A stretch of 47,119 nt of DNA from Bacteroidota bacterium (GCA_018267065.1 JAFDZG010000100.1:1-47119), one strand, 5' to 3'. Positions 25,274 to 33,677 are shown, numbered from the stretch's first letter. The notes: generated by a model from the letters alone, not told the origin. Program-made: numbers and translations.

Positions 25274-26189
25274 CCTCAATGACCGGGAGGTCCGCCTGCC
25301 GGACATCCTGTTGGTGGGCGCGGCCAAGAGCGGCACCACCACCATCGCGCACCAGTTCACCCGGCATCCCGGCATCTTCCTTCCCATGGCGAAAAAGGAG
25401 CCGCACTTCTTCTCCTTCGGCGGTGAAAAGCCGGCCTACACGGACCCGGCATTTGTGCGCACGCTGGTTTGGAAGCCGGCGGATTATGCAGCGCTCTACA
25501 GCGATGCGCCCCCGCAAGCCGTGATAGCCGATTGCTCCACCTCCTACCTTTACCGGTACCGCACGGCCGTGGCGCACATCCAGCGCGTATACGGCCCCAG
25601 GGCGGTGGAGCTGAGCATGAGCGCCATCCTGCGCGACCCCGTGGAAAGAGCATACTCCCACTGGCTGTATTTGGTGCGCAACGGCCACGAAAATTTACCA
25701 TTTGAACAAGCCGTGGACCCTGCGGTTGTGGAGCGGCGAAAGCAGAACCGTTGGGGTTTTGATTACCTCGGTTATGGCTTGTATGCGGAGGCCGTGGAAC
25801 ATTTCATTGCGGCGTTCCCGGCTTTCAAAGTGTATTTGCTGGAAGACCTGAAGGACCTGCAGGGCACATTTGACGACATCTGCGGCCGTGCGAACCTGCC
25901 AAGCAGGAAGGTGGAACCTGTGCGGTCCAATCCCGGGGGCATACCACGGAACAAGGCACTGGTGCGGACCTTGAGGCGCAATCCCGTGGTGCGCGGGTTG
26001 TCGCACTTGCTCCCTGACCGGCTCCGGAACAGCGTGCGCGCCACGCGGGACGGGTTGTTGCGGCAAGCGTTGGAAAGGCCGGAGATGCCGGTTGCCGCAC
26101 GTGAAAAGCTGAATGCGTTCTATCGGCCTGACGTGGAGCGGTTGTCCAAGGCCATCCACCGGGACCTAAGCCATTGGTGCAAGGGATGA
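25263..26189 (+). CDS. PAPS-dependent sulfotransferase 1
   Basis: A 308-residue protein of the bacterial/eukaryotic sulfotransferase fold. The 5'-phosphosulfate loop is LVGAAKSGTTT (Lys22), and the 3'-phosphate motif is ILRDPVERAYSHW. The C-terminal region contains FYRPDVERLSK, a signature shared with sulfotransferases 2 and 4 here. It is expected to move sulfate from PAPS to a hydroxyl of a carbohydrate. The start at 25263 is inferred because it gives the family N-terminus; an upstream frame opening at 25182 lies inside the flippase gene. It overlaps the flippase by 11 nt and the next gene by 4 nt (ATGA). Confidence 0.88.
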   Translation: MLINLNDREVRLPDILLVGAAKSGTTTIAHQFTRHPGIFLPMAKKEPHFFSFGGEKPAYTDPAFVRTLVWKPADYAALYSDAPPQAVIADCSTSYLYRYRTAVAHIQRVYGPRAVELSMSAILRDPVERAYSHWLYLVRNGHENLPFEQAVDPAVVERRKQNRWGFDYLGYGLYAEAVEHFIAAFPAFKVYLLEDLKDLQGTFDDICGRANLPSRKVEPVRSNPGGIPRNKALVRTLRRNPVVRGLSHLLPDRLRNSVRATRDGLLRQALERPEMPVAAREKLNAFYRPDVERLSKAIHRDLSHWCKG

Positions 26190-27100
26190 ACGCCGCAAAC
26201 CTTCCCCGCTGCATTTTCGTGGGCACGGCCAAGGCGGGCACCACCTCCATCGAGCACGCCCTTCGCAGCCATCCGCAGGTGGCCATTCCCCGCAAGGAAA
26301 CTTTCTTTTTCGACCATGAGCTCATGGGCGGTGGGCGGCTGCCTTATCCCATGCAGCGCGATCCCGGTACCATCGTTACCTCCGAAGCGGACTACCGGCG
26401 GCTTTATGCCGGGTTGGAAGGAAAGACCACGGTGGAGGTGGGCACCGGCTACCTCTACCACCATGCGGTCGCCATCCCGCGGATCAAATCCGTGCTGGGC
26501 GCGGGTACCCGCATCGGCATTGTTCTGCGCGACCCGGTGGAGCGGGCGTGGTCCTCCTACATGCATTTTGTGAAGGACATGCACGAGCCGCTCGGCTTCA
26601 GGGAATCCTTGGGGCAGGAGAAGGAACGCATGGCGCAAGGGTGGGATTTCATGTGGCATCACATCACCATGGGCAAGTATGCAGGCCAGGTTTCCGCCTA
26701 CTTGGCGGCCTTCCCGAACACGCGCGTGTTCTTCTTCGAGGACCTGCGCAGCGATCCTGCCGGTTTCCTGCGGGGGATCCATGAATTTGTGGGGGTGGAT
26801 CACCGGGAAAGCACGGTGGTGCAGGCCAGGAACCGCTCGGGTGAACCCCGCTTCCGCGGAGTGCAACGGCTGATCACCACGGAAAATCCGGTAAAGGCCG
26901 TGCTGCGCCCCTTGTTGCGCATGGTGGTGCCTGCCGGGCAACGCAGCAAGGCCAGGAAGTACCTCAAGGAAAGGAACATGAAGGCAACCGCGGGATTGTC
27001 CACGGCGGACCGCCTTTGGTTGCGCGATATTTACCGGCCCGACGTGGAAATGCTTTCGGCCGAGTTGGGCATGGACCTGATCGAAAAATGGCGCTGGTAA
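26186..27100 (+). CDS. PAPS-dependent sulfotransferase 2
   Basis: A 304-residue sulfotransferase-fold protein. The 5' loop is FVGTAKAGTTS (Lys16) and the 3' motif is VLRDPVERAWSSY. The C-terminus reads IYRPDVEMLSAELGMDL, close to sulfotransferase 4. It is a probable tandem paralogue of its upstream neighbour, having diverged strongly in the middle, which suggests a different acceptor position. It starts in a 4-nt overlap with sulfotransferase 1, and its last 13 nt overlap the polymerase gene start. Confidence 0.88.
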   Translation: MNAANLPRCIFVGTAKAGTTSIEHALRSHPQVAIPRKETFFFDHELMGGGRLPYPMQRDPGTIVTSEADYRRLYAGLEGKTTVEVGTGYLYHHAVAIPRIKSVLGAGTRIGIVLRDPVERAWSSYMHFVKDMHEPLGFRESLGQEKERMAQGWDFMWHHITMGKYAGQVSAYLAAFPNTRVFFFEDLRSDPAGFLRGIHEFVGVDHRESTVVQARNRSGEPRFRGVQRLITTENPVKAVLRPLLRMVVPAGQRSKARKYLKERNMKATAGLSTADRLWLRDIYRPDVEMLSAELGMDLIEKWRW

Positions 27101-28467
27101 CCCTTGCCCCCTTGCCACAGCCTGTCAAGGCGCTGCCATGGCCGTTCAGCAACAACCGCCTCACAGTGGGCCTGCTATCCTTTTTGGTGCTGATCCTGTG
27201 GCGCGTATGGACGGTCAGCCATTTCAGCGTGGTGATCGGGGCCATGGAACTGGTGCTGCTGGTGCCTTGCGTGGCCTGGACGGCCTGGCGCATCACGCAG
27301 CGGGCGCTGGCCAATGATTGGTCCGTCAATGGCTTTGAGCTCTATGTGCTCCTGCTGTTGATACTTCCCTTTGGATCAGCGGTCGGTGCGCGGCATGCCT
27401 TCGGCCAGCCCGTCATTTGGGGAATCATTGCCTTCAAGGACTACTACTTGCTGCTGGGCGTGTTGGCCATCGGCCACTGGTTGCGAATGGGGTGGGTCAG
27501 CTTGCACCAGGTGGAGCAGGCCTTGGTGATCGTGGCATGGGCGTGCCTGGCCTACTTCTATTTCGCCACGTTGTTCATCAACCCGGCCCCATACCAGGAC
27601 ACACCCTTGGCCGGGGCCAACGAGGTGAAAGGCGGGGGCGTGTATTACCGCTTCAACATGGGCGCCATGTATTTCGGCGCCATTTATTACACGGCGCGCG
27701 CGTTCATGCGGTCCCGCTGGGCCGACCTGCTCCCGGCGATGCTCTTTGCGGCATACATCGTGGTGTTCCGGCTGGACCGCACCTCCATGGCGGTAACGGC
27801 CATTGGCATGGCGGGCGTGGCCTTGTGGAATGCACCCTTCCAACGGATCATGAAGGTGGCATTGGCGGCCTTGCTGCCTGCGGCGGTCGCGGTCATGCTC
27901 CTGTTCACGTTTGCACCGCAGAAGGTGGAGCAGTACAAGCACATGTTCCTGGATGCCATGGATACGGTGATGGGCAATTCCGGCGACGGCACCGAAACGT
28001 CGATCCGCACGGTGGAATCGGCGATCGCGGAGCGGCAAGTGGCCAAGCACCCGTGGATCGGGAACGGCCGCATCAGCAAGTCATGGAACGAAGAAGGCTA
28101 CGACAAGTATTTCGGCTTCTTCTATCCGGCGGACATTGGGGCACTTGGCCTCGTGTTCATTTACGGTTACCCGGGGGCATTGCTGCTGTATTTGTTGTTT
28201 CCGGTGGCCTTTGTGTACGTGCTGCGGACCAAGGAACGGCGGGGAGATGTGTTCCTCTCCACGTTGCGGTTCCTGCTGTTGGCGCTGTTCCTGGACTCGC
28301 TCAGCAATGGCCAACTGACCCAGAACACCGCGCAGCCCTTGCTGGTGATGGCGCTTCTGCATTTTTACCAGCGCAGGCCGGCAATTGCCGGGGTGTCGCG
28401 CCCTTCGGTACCGGCCGTTCGTGCGATCAGCGCAAATACAACCAGAACAAGCGGCGCAGCAGGTTGA
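27088..28467 (+). CDS. Wzy/O-antigen ligase-like polysaccharide polymerase
   Basis: A 459-residue protein with about 10-12 transmembrane segments. A large extracytoplasmic loop contains the pattern TSIRTVESAIAERQVAKHPW followed by IGNGRISKSW. That is typical of the Wzy/WaaL O-antigen ligase-polymerase superfamily, as is the DIGALGLVFIYGYPG segment after the loop. It probably joins repeat units into the polymer at the periplasmic face. The start at 27088 overlaps the preceding stop by 13 nt; a longer frame from 27016 is rejected. The final ~30 residues are low in hydrophobicity, and their coding sequence overlaps the convergent sulfotransferase 3 gene by 41 nt. Confidence 0.82.
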   Translation: MALVTLAPLPQPVKALPWPFSNNRLTVGLLSFLVLILWRVWTVSHFSVVIGAMELVLLVPCVAWTAWRITQRALANDWSVNGFELYVLLLLILPFGSAVGARHAFGQPVIWGIIAFKDYYLLLGVLAIGHWLRMGWVSLHQVEQALVIVAWACLAYFYFATLFINPAPYQDTPLAGANEVKGGGVYYRFNMGAMYFGAIYYTARAFMRSRWADLLPAMLFAAYIVVFRLDRTSMAVTAIGMAGVALWNAPFQRIMKVALAALLPAAVAVMLLFTFAPQKVEQYKHMFLDAMDTVMGNSGDGTETSIRTVESAIAERQVAKHPWIGNGRISKSWNEEGYDKYFGFFYPADIGALGLVFIYGYPGALLLYLLFPVAFVYVLRTKERRGDVFLSTLRFLLLALFLDSLSNGQLTQNTAQPLLVMALLHFYQRRPAIAGVSRPSVPAVRAISANTTRTSGAAG

Positions 28468-29164
28468 GGCTGCGGTAGGCAAGGAAGGCCCGGCGGGGCA
28501 CCTTGATATGGTCCCAGGCCAGAGGGAACCGGTAGCCAAATTCCTCCATGTAGGGCCCGAACACGAATTTGGCGCGGCGTCGGGCATCGTCCGTATCGAA
28601 ATGTTCCGTGAAGGGCTTGCCCTCCTTGGCGGTTTTGTTGCCCACGGGAAGCGGGCGTGTTTGCTTTACCCCCAAGATCCGCAGCGCTTCGCTGAAATCC
28701 TCCTGCAAATGCTCGTAACGGATCACCTTGTCGAAGCGCTTGTGGTCCAAAATGCTCCAGCTGGCGTACGGTACCTTGTGGTTGCGCATGAACCATTCGG
28801 AAAAAGACAGGCCCTTTTCATTGATCTCCCGATTGCTCCTGCCGTTCCACCAAAGCATGATGTGCTTGCGCAGAAAGCCGTGCTTGATCTTGTTGGCGCG
28901 CGTGTTGCTGTAGCGCCCCTCGTGGTCGCTGCGCACCTTGAAGAAAGTGCTCACCGTGATGTCCATCGGGTTGCGCAGTCCGGATATCACCCGGTATTTG
29001 CGCTGTTCCGCATTGGCGGCCTTCAAGTAATCCGTGCGGTACAGGGCGTGCTTGAAGCAGAACTCCCGCGCCCCGTACTGGTCCACCAGTTCGCGTGAAA
29101 TGGCGGTGCTGGCGGTCTGGGGAAGGTTTACAAAAACGAAACGGTGCTTGTCACTGATGACCAT
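28427..29164 (-). CDS. Sulfotransferase 3 (family-2-like), inverted and divergent in the PAPS loop
   Basis: A 245-residue protein resembling family-2 carbohydrate sulfotransferases. The 5' phosphosulfate loop is FVNLPQTASTAIS, where the usual lysine or arginine is Gln16. The 3' motif is SGLRNPMDITVSTFF. The C-terminal part has WDHIKVPRRAF and a basic-aromatic tail. It is the only gene on the minus strand within the plus arm. The start at 29164 is chosen because the protein then begins MVISDKHRFVFV as in related proteins; 29305 would add 47 residues of doubtful coding. Loss of the basic residue could mean altered donor binding, so activity should be tested rather than assumed. Confidence 0.72.
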   Translation of the reverse strand: MVISDKHRFVFVNLPQTASTAISRELVDQYGAREFCFKHALYRTDYLKAANAEQRKYRVISGLRNPMDITVSTFFKVRSDHEGRYSNTRANKIKHGFLRKHIMLWWNGRSNREINEKGLSFSEWFMRNHKVPYASWSILDHKRFDKVIRYEHLQEDFSEALRILGVKQTRPLPVGNKTAKEGKPFTEHFDTDDARRRAKFVFGPYMEEFGYRFPLAWDHIKVPRRAFLAYRSLNLLRRLFWLYLR

Positions 29165-29428
29165 GATGGGAGCAGATCCGGTAAGGCAGGGCGCGCAAAG
29201 TTGGGCAGCGCGTACGAAGTGGCCCGTGCCGCCCGTGATGATTGTTGCGCGTTCAACGCCGCAGTGACCCGCAGGTTTCAGTAACTTGCGGCGGATCCAG
29301 TTCATTTCCGGTCCGAGTAACCTACATCTTCACAGTGCCGTTGGAACCTGCGGTGTGCCAAGGATCGCGGCCTATCCCCGGCTGGCCATGCCGGTCGCAC
29401 GGCCGGTGCCGGTACATTCACAAAACGA

Positions 29429-30436
29429 ATGATGCAAGCAACGCCGGACCGGCATGATGTTGGCGAAGCGCCTGCTTTCTGCCCGGATTTCCTTGTGGTG
29501 GGCGTGGTGAAAGGCGGTACTACGGCCTTGTACAATGTGCTTGACCGCCATCCTGGGATCTACCTGCCACCGGTCAAGGAGACCAATTTCTTTTCGCGGG
29601 CGGACATGCACCCGGCGGAATTCCTGCGTGAGTACGCGCTGGACGCCAACTTGGACGTGGCGCGGTTCATCCGCAACGGAATGAAGGAAGTGGTGCACCT
29701 TGCCCATGTGAACGACCCCGGCCAATATGCCGCCCTGTATGCACAGGCCCGCCCCGGCCAAGTGCAGGGTGAAGTGTGCCCGTCCTACGCCATTGCGCCC
29801 ACGGCGGCGGCGGCCATCCATGCGGCCAACCCGGCCGCCAAGATCATTTTCATGCTGCGCGATCCCGTGAAGCGGGCCTGGTCGCAATACATCATGAACC
29901 TGCGCGAGGGGAAAACCATGGAACGCGATTTCCTCCGCGAGGTGGAACGGGACGGCCAACAGGCCAAGCAGGGCTGGGGCATCAACCACCAGTACTTGGC
30001 CTTGGGCATGTATGCCGGGCAAGTGCAGCGGTTCCTGGAACTATTTCCGCGCAACCAAGTGCATGTGCTCCTGCACGAACGGTTTAAGCAGGACCCTGCT
30101 GGAACCGTGCGGCAGGTGCTGCAGGCCATCGGTGCCGACCCTGAAGCGGAGCTGGACCTCTCAGGCAAGTTCAACGAAGCGGCCGTGCCGCGCAATGCGG
30201 CGCTGAACCGGCTGTTGGTGCGCAGCGGTGCCATCAGCGCAGTGAAAGCCATGGTGCCCCGCCGCATGCGGGGCGGTTTCAAGGAACTGCTCTATTCGCG
30301 CCGGCACATGCCTGCATTGCCATTGGACCAAGCCAAAGCCCTGTGGGAACTTTACGCATCGGATGTGGAGCGGCTTTCCAACATGCTCGGCATGGACCTG
30401 ATGCGCTGGTGGGGACCGGACAAGTACAAGGAATGA
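29429..30436 (+). CDS. PAPS-dependent sulfotransferase 4
   Basis: A 335-residue sulfotransferase-fold protein. The 5' loop is VVGVVKGGTTA (Lys28), the 3' motif is MLRDPVKRAWSQY, and the C-terminal signature is LYASDVERLSNMLGMDL. It starts with ATGATG, giving a two-codon ambiguity only. It opens the second plus-strand group after a 264-nt divergent gap and overlaps sulfotransferase 5 by 4 nt. The gap holds no other gene, and I found no clear -7 element in it, so the promoter of this group remains unknown. Confidence 0.88.
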   Translation: MMQATPDRHDVGEAPAFCPDFLVVGVVKGGTTALYNVLDRHPGIYLPPVKETNFFSRADMHPAEFLREYALDANLDVARFIRNGMKEVVHLAHVNDPGQYAALYAQARPGQVQGEVCPSYAIAPTAAAAIHAANPAAKIIFMLRDPVKRAWSQYIMNLREGKTMERDFLREVERDGQQAKQGWGINHQYLALGMYAGQVQRFLELFPRNQVHVLLHERFKQDPAGTVRQVLQAIGADPEAELDLSGKFNEAAVPRNAALNRLLVRSGAISAVKAMVPRRMRGGFKELLYSRRHMPALPLDQAKALWELYASDVERLSNMLGMDLMRWWGPDKYKE

Positions 30437-31452
30437 CAGAACCGAAAGGCCCTTTCTTCATTGTCGGCAATTCACGCAGTGGCACCACCATGATGTTGCG
30501 CATCATGAACAACCACCCGCTGGTCCACGGCATCAACGAGCCGCATTTCTACGGCACCTACTGGGCGCCGGCGGATGATGGGAAACCCCTGGACCGCCGT
30601 GCCGCAATGGAGTTGCTCACCAAGCTGCTCACCCGCCAGCGCGACGGCTTTTTTGCGCAGGCAGTGCCGGGAAAGTACGATGGGGAAGCAGCACGGATCC
30701 TCTCCGGGCTGCCCGCCGGCCCGGACCGCAAGGACGCATATGCCGCGTTCATGGCCTACGAGACCAAGCGGAACGGCAAGCGGATCCCTTGCGAGAAAAC
30801 ACCGCAGAACGTCTTCTACATGGCGGAGATCATGCGCCATTTCCCAGGGGCAAAGATCATTGTGATGTACCGCGACCCGCGCGCGGTGCTCCTTTCGCAA
30901 AAGCGCAAATGGATGCGCAAGGACCTCGGCATGTCCGGCATGCCCGACAAGGAAGTGCGGCGCCTGCGGATGAACTACCACCCCTACACCATCGCCCGCC
31001 TGTGGAATTCCAGCTTTGATGCGGCCAAGCGCCACAAGGGTGCGCCAGGCGTGGTGGAGGTACGTTTTGAGGACCTCACCAGCGAACCCGAAGCCACGGT
31101 GCGCGGGCTTTGCCTCGCATTGAACATTCCTTTCGAGCCAGCCATGTTGGAGGTGCCGCACGCCGGAAGTTCCAGCGCCATGGACGACCCCAGCCGCAAG
31201 GGGATCCGCACCGACCGCGGCGAAAGTTGGAAGAAAGGCTTGGAGGAAGCCGAAGTGGCCATTTGCCAGCAAACCTGCGGGAGCCGCATGGCGCAATTGG
31301 GCTACGCACAAGCGGAGGTTTCGCCCGGTACGTTGAAGCTGGCGGCCGAGTGGCTGCGCTTTCCGTTCAAGCTGGCCGGTGCCTTCGTGCTCAACTTGGG
31401 CCGCATGCGCAATGTGGTGAACACGGTGCAGCGCCGGTTGATGCGGGCATGA
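30433..31452 (+). CDS. PAPS-dependent sulfotransferase 5 (family-3-like)
   Basis: A 339-residue protein of the broader sulfotransferase family, distinct from sulfotransferases 1, 2 and 4. The 5' loop FIVGNSRSGTTMM has Arg15 in place of lysine, which is common in that subfamily. The 3' motif is IVMYRDPRAVLLSQKRKW. It has a basic C-terminal tail (RNVVNTVQRRLMRA). The acceptor is unknown. It starts in a 4-nt overlap with the previous sulfotransferase and ends in a 4-nt overlap with the WecG-like gene, so all three are probably translated from one transcript. Confidence 0.85.
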   Translation: MTEPKGPFFIVGNSRSGTTMMLRIMNNHPLVHGINEPHFYGTYWAPADDGKPLDRRAAMELLTKLLTRQRDGFFAQAVPGKYDGEAARILSGLPAGPDRKDAYAAFMAYETKRNGKRIPCEKTPQNVFYMAEIMRHFPGAKIIVMYRDPRAVLLSQKRKWMRKDLGMSGMPDKEVRRLRMNYHPYTIARLWNSSFDAAKRHKGAPGVVEVRFEDLTSEPEATVRGLCLALNIPFEPAMLEVPHAGSSSAMDDPSRKGIRTDRGESWKKGLEEAEVAICQQTCGSRMAQLGYAQAEVSPGTLKLAAEWLRFPFKLAGAFVLNLGRMRNVVNTVQRRLMRA

Positions 31453-32228
31453 TGAAGCGGGTAGAGCTGTTCAACTTGCCTTTCATTGCCGCCGAAGACC
31501 ATGGCCAGGTGGTGCAGGAAGTGCTGCGCTGGCCGCTGGAACCGGAGCGCACCGGTGAACTGCCGTTGCTAAGCACGCCCAACGTGGACCAAGTGGTGAG
31601 GCTGCACCGGCCCGAACATGCGGGCCTGCTCAACCAGATCGGGCATGCACGCTATGTATTGCCCGACGGCCAGCCCATTGTGTGGGTAAGCAAATGGAAG
31701 AAGCACAAAGAGCTGCCCGCGCGCTTGGCCGGCAGTGATCTCTTTCCCGCCCTGTGGCGGCAATTGGCGGGGAGCGGCAAGCCTGTGCTCATGGTGTTGG
31801 CCAACGATTCCATCGGGGATGCACTGAAGCGGGAACATCCGGACATGCGCTGGATCGTGCCACCGTTCTATGCCGCTGGGGACCGGGTTGCTGAGCGGGA
31901 GGTGGTGGATGCCGTGCTTGCCGCGTGGGTCGCCCGGCCAGTGCCGTTGGTATTCCTGGGATTGGGCTTTCCCAAGCAGGAGCGATTGGCGCTCCAATTG
32001 ATCGAACGGCTCCGGGGGACGGCTGCACCGCTGCCCCTTTTTCTGTTGCTTGGTGCATCGTTCGAGTTCCATGCGGGGCTGAAAAAGCGTGCCCCGGTCA
32101 TCTTCCGCAAGTTGGGCCTGGAGTTCTTCCACCGCTTTCTGTCCGAACCCCGGCGCATGTTCCGGCGGTACTTTGTGGACGACCTCGCCTTCCTCGGCCT
32201 CGCCATCAAGGAGCTGCGCAAGCGCTGA
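31449..32228 (+). CDS. WecG/TagA/CpsF family glycosyltransferase (GT26)
   Basis: A 259-residue protein with family motifs LPDGQPIVWV, LVFLGLGFPKQERLAL, and GASFEFHAGLKKRAP followed by LGLEFFHRF and SEPRRMFRRY. GT26 enzymes add ManNAc, its uronate or a related sugar to a lipid-linked acceptor. Here it probably acts in building the repeat unit. Two ATG codons at 31449 and 31452 are possible starts. It closes the polysaccharide locus; deoC begins 55 nt downstream with its own promoter-like element. Confidence 0.9.
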   Translation: MMKRVELFNLPFIAAEDHGQVVQEVLRWPLEPERTGELPLLSTPNVDQVVRLHRPEHAGLLNQIGHARYVLPDGQPIVWVSKWKKHKELPARLAGSDLFPALWRQLAGSGKPVLMVLANDSIGDALKREHPDMRWIVPPFYAAGDRVAEREVVDAVLAAWVARPVPLVFLGLGFPKQERLALQLIERLRGTAAPLPLFLLLGASFEFHAGLKKRAPVIFRKLGLEFFHRFLSEPRRMFRRYFVDDLAFLGLAIKELRKR

Positions 32229-32248
32229 TCTGCGCCTTGCGTGTCCAC

Positions 32249-32256
32249 TATCTTTG
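32249..32256 (+). promoter_or_regulatory. Candidate -7 element before deoC (TAtcTTTG)
   Basis: An exact TAnnTTTG match followed by CC, 27 nt before the first deoC ATG. Its position between the stop of the WecG-like gene and deoC marks the likely boundary of the polysaccharide locus. Confidence 0.55.
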
Positions 32257-32283
32257 CCAATGGCCGCAGCCCGTTGCGCGGCA

Positions 32284-33201
32284 ATGATGAACATGGCTGT
32301 TTCCGCTTTGCAGGCTGATGTGCGCCGCCCCGCCGTGGACCAAGTGGGCATCGATGAGCGCGTGGCAAGGATCAAAACGCGCAGCATCAAGAAAGAGACG
32401 AAGGTGCAAGGGATGAAGCTCGCCTTGAGCATGATCGACCTGACCACGCTGGAAGGCCAGGACACGCCGGGCAAGGTGAAGCAAATGTGCTACAAGGCCA
32501 TGCACCTGCATGATCAGCTGCCCGGCCTGCCCACCGTTGCCGCGGTATGCGTGTATCCCACTTTGGTGAAAACGGCCAAAAAGGCGTTGGGCGACAGCGG
32601 CGTGAAAGTGGCCGCGGTGGCCACAGCCTTTCCCAGTGGGCAAGCACCCAAAGCCGTGAAACTGGCCGACACCAAGTTTGCCGTGGCCGAGGGTGCGGAT
32701 GAAATCGACATGGTGATCAGCCGGGGCAAATTCCACAGCGGTGACTACAACTTTGTGTTCGACGAGATTGCCGCGATCAAGGAAGCGTGCGGGAAGGCCC
32801 GCTTGAAAGTGATCTTGGAAACCGGCGAGCTGGGCACCTACGACAAGGTGCGTTTGGCGAGCGACATCGCCATTGCCGCCGGGGCGGATTTCATCAAGAC
32901 CAGCACGGGCAAGATCAGCCCGGCGGCCACCATGCCCATCACGCTGGTCATGTTGCACGCCATCCGCGACCACTATTTGAACACCGGCAAGATGATCGCC
33001 ATGAAGCCAGCCGGTGGCATCCGCACCAGCAAAGAGGCTTTGCATTACCTGATGATGGTGAAAGAGGAACTGGGGCCTGAATGGCTTAGCCCGCATTGGT
33101 TCCGCTTCGGCGCCAGCAGCTTGGCCAACGACATCCTGATGCAGCTGGAAAAGGAAGCCACAGGGCGCTATCAAGGTGCGGATTACTTCAGCTTGGACTG
33201 A
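32284..33201 (+). CDS. deoC: Deoxyribose-phosphate aldolase
   Basis: A 305-residue DERA. The Schiff-base lysine lies in FIKTSTGKISPAAT. Other family blocks are AAVCVYPTLVKTAKKAL, the acidic EGADEIDMVISRG segment and MKPAGGIRTSKEAL with the second lysine. It cleaves 2-deoxyribose-5-phosphate to glyceraldehyde-3-phosphate and acetaldehyde in deoxynucleoside breakdown. Two adjacent ATG codons (32284, 32287) are possible starts. It carries an N-terminal extension of about 30 residues compared with the short bacterial type, as is common in the longer DERA group. Confidence 0.95.
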   Translation: MMNMAVSALQADVRRPAVDQVGIDERVARIKTRSIKKETKVQGMKLALSMIDLTTLEGQDTPGKVKQMCYKAMHLHDQLPGLPTVAAVCVYPTLVKTAKKALGDSGVKVAAVATAFPSGQAPKAVKLADTKFAVAEGADEIDMVISRGKFHSGDYNFVFDEIAAIKEACGKARLKVILETGELGTYDKVRLASDIAIAAGADFIKTSTGKISPAATMPITLVMLHAIRDHYLNTGKMIAMKPAGGIRTSKEALHYLMMVKEELGPEWLSPHWFRFGASSLANDILMQLEKEATGRYQGADYFSLD

Positions 33202-33229
33202 AGCCGTGAGCGCTGAATTTCCAAGCTTC

Positions 33230-33646
33230 TCACCGGCCGATCAAAACCACCGTGCCTGCAATGATCAGACCTGCGCCGATGGCGGTCTTCACGGAAAGTG
33301 ATTCGCCCAGGAACAGCGCGGCCAGCAGTATGGTCAACGCCACGCTCAATTTATCGATTGGGGCCACCTGGGATACGTTCCCCAGTTGCAGCGCCTTGAA
33401 ATAGCAGAGCCAGGACAGGCCCGTGGCCAAGCCGGAAAGCACGAGGAACAGCAGGCCCTGCTTGGAAACGGCTCCGATGTCCTTGGCTTCGCCGCGCGCC
33501 AGCACAATGCACCAGATCATCACCAAGATCACGATGGTGCGGATGCCCGTGGCCAGGTTGGAATTGATGTTGGCCACGCCCAGCTTGCCGAAGATGGCGG
33601 TGAGCGAAGCGAAGAAGGCGGAAAGGAGCGCATAGGTCCACCACAT
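33230..33646 (-). CDS. EamA-domain half-transporter (single repeat)
   Basis: A 138-residue protein with four to five hydrophobic segments and one EamA repeat: MWWTYALLSAFFASLTAIF, then LATGIRTIVILVMIW, LLFLVLSGLATGLSWLCY and AIGAGLIIAGTVVLIG. The KALQLGNVSQVAPIDKLS block before the last helices is typical of EamA proteins. Most family members have two repeats in about 300 residues; a single repeat suggests function as a dimer, as in small multidrug-resistance proteins. The substrate is unknown. It lies between deoC (convergent) and dprA (same strand, downstream of dprA by 31 nt). Confidence 0.85.
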   Translation of the reverse strand: MWWTYALLSAFFASLTAIFGKLGVANINSNLATGIRTIVILVMIWCIVLARGEAKDIGAVSKQGLLFLVLSGLATGLSWLCYFKALQLGNVSQVAPIDKLSVALTILLAALFLGESLSVKTAIGAGLIIAGTVVLIGR

Positions 33647-33677
33647 CCACGTTCGGGTTTTGGGTTATGCCAAGTGC

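Noticed and set aside
29165-29305. N-terminal extension of sulfotransferase 3 to 29305
   Set aside because: The added 47 residues do not resemble the family N-terminus, while the shorter start gives the expected beginning of the fold.
12664-32228. CRISPR array, prophage or insertion sequence within the polysaccharide locus
   Set aside because: I saw no regularly spaced repeats, no transposase or integrase motifs and no phage structural genes on either strand.
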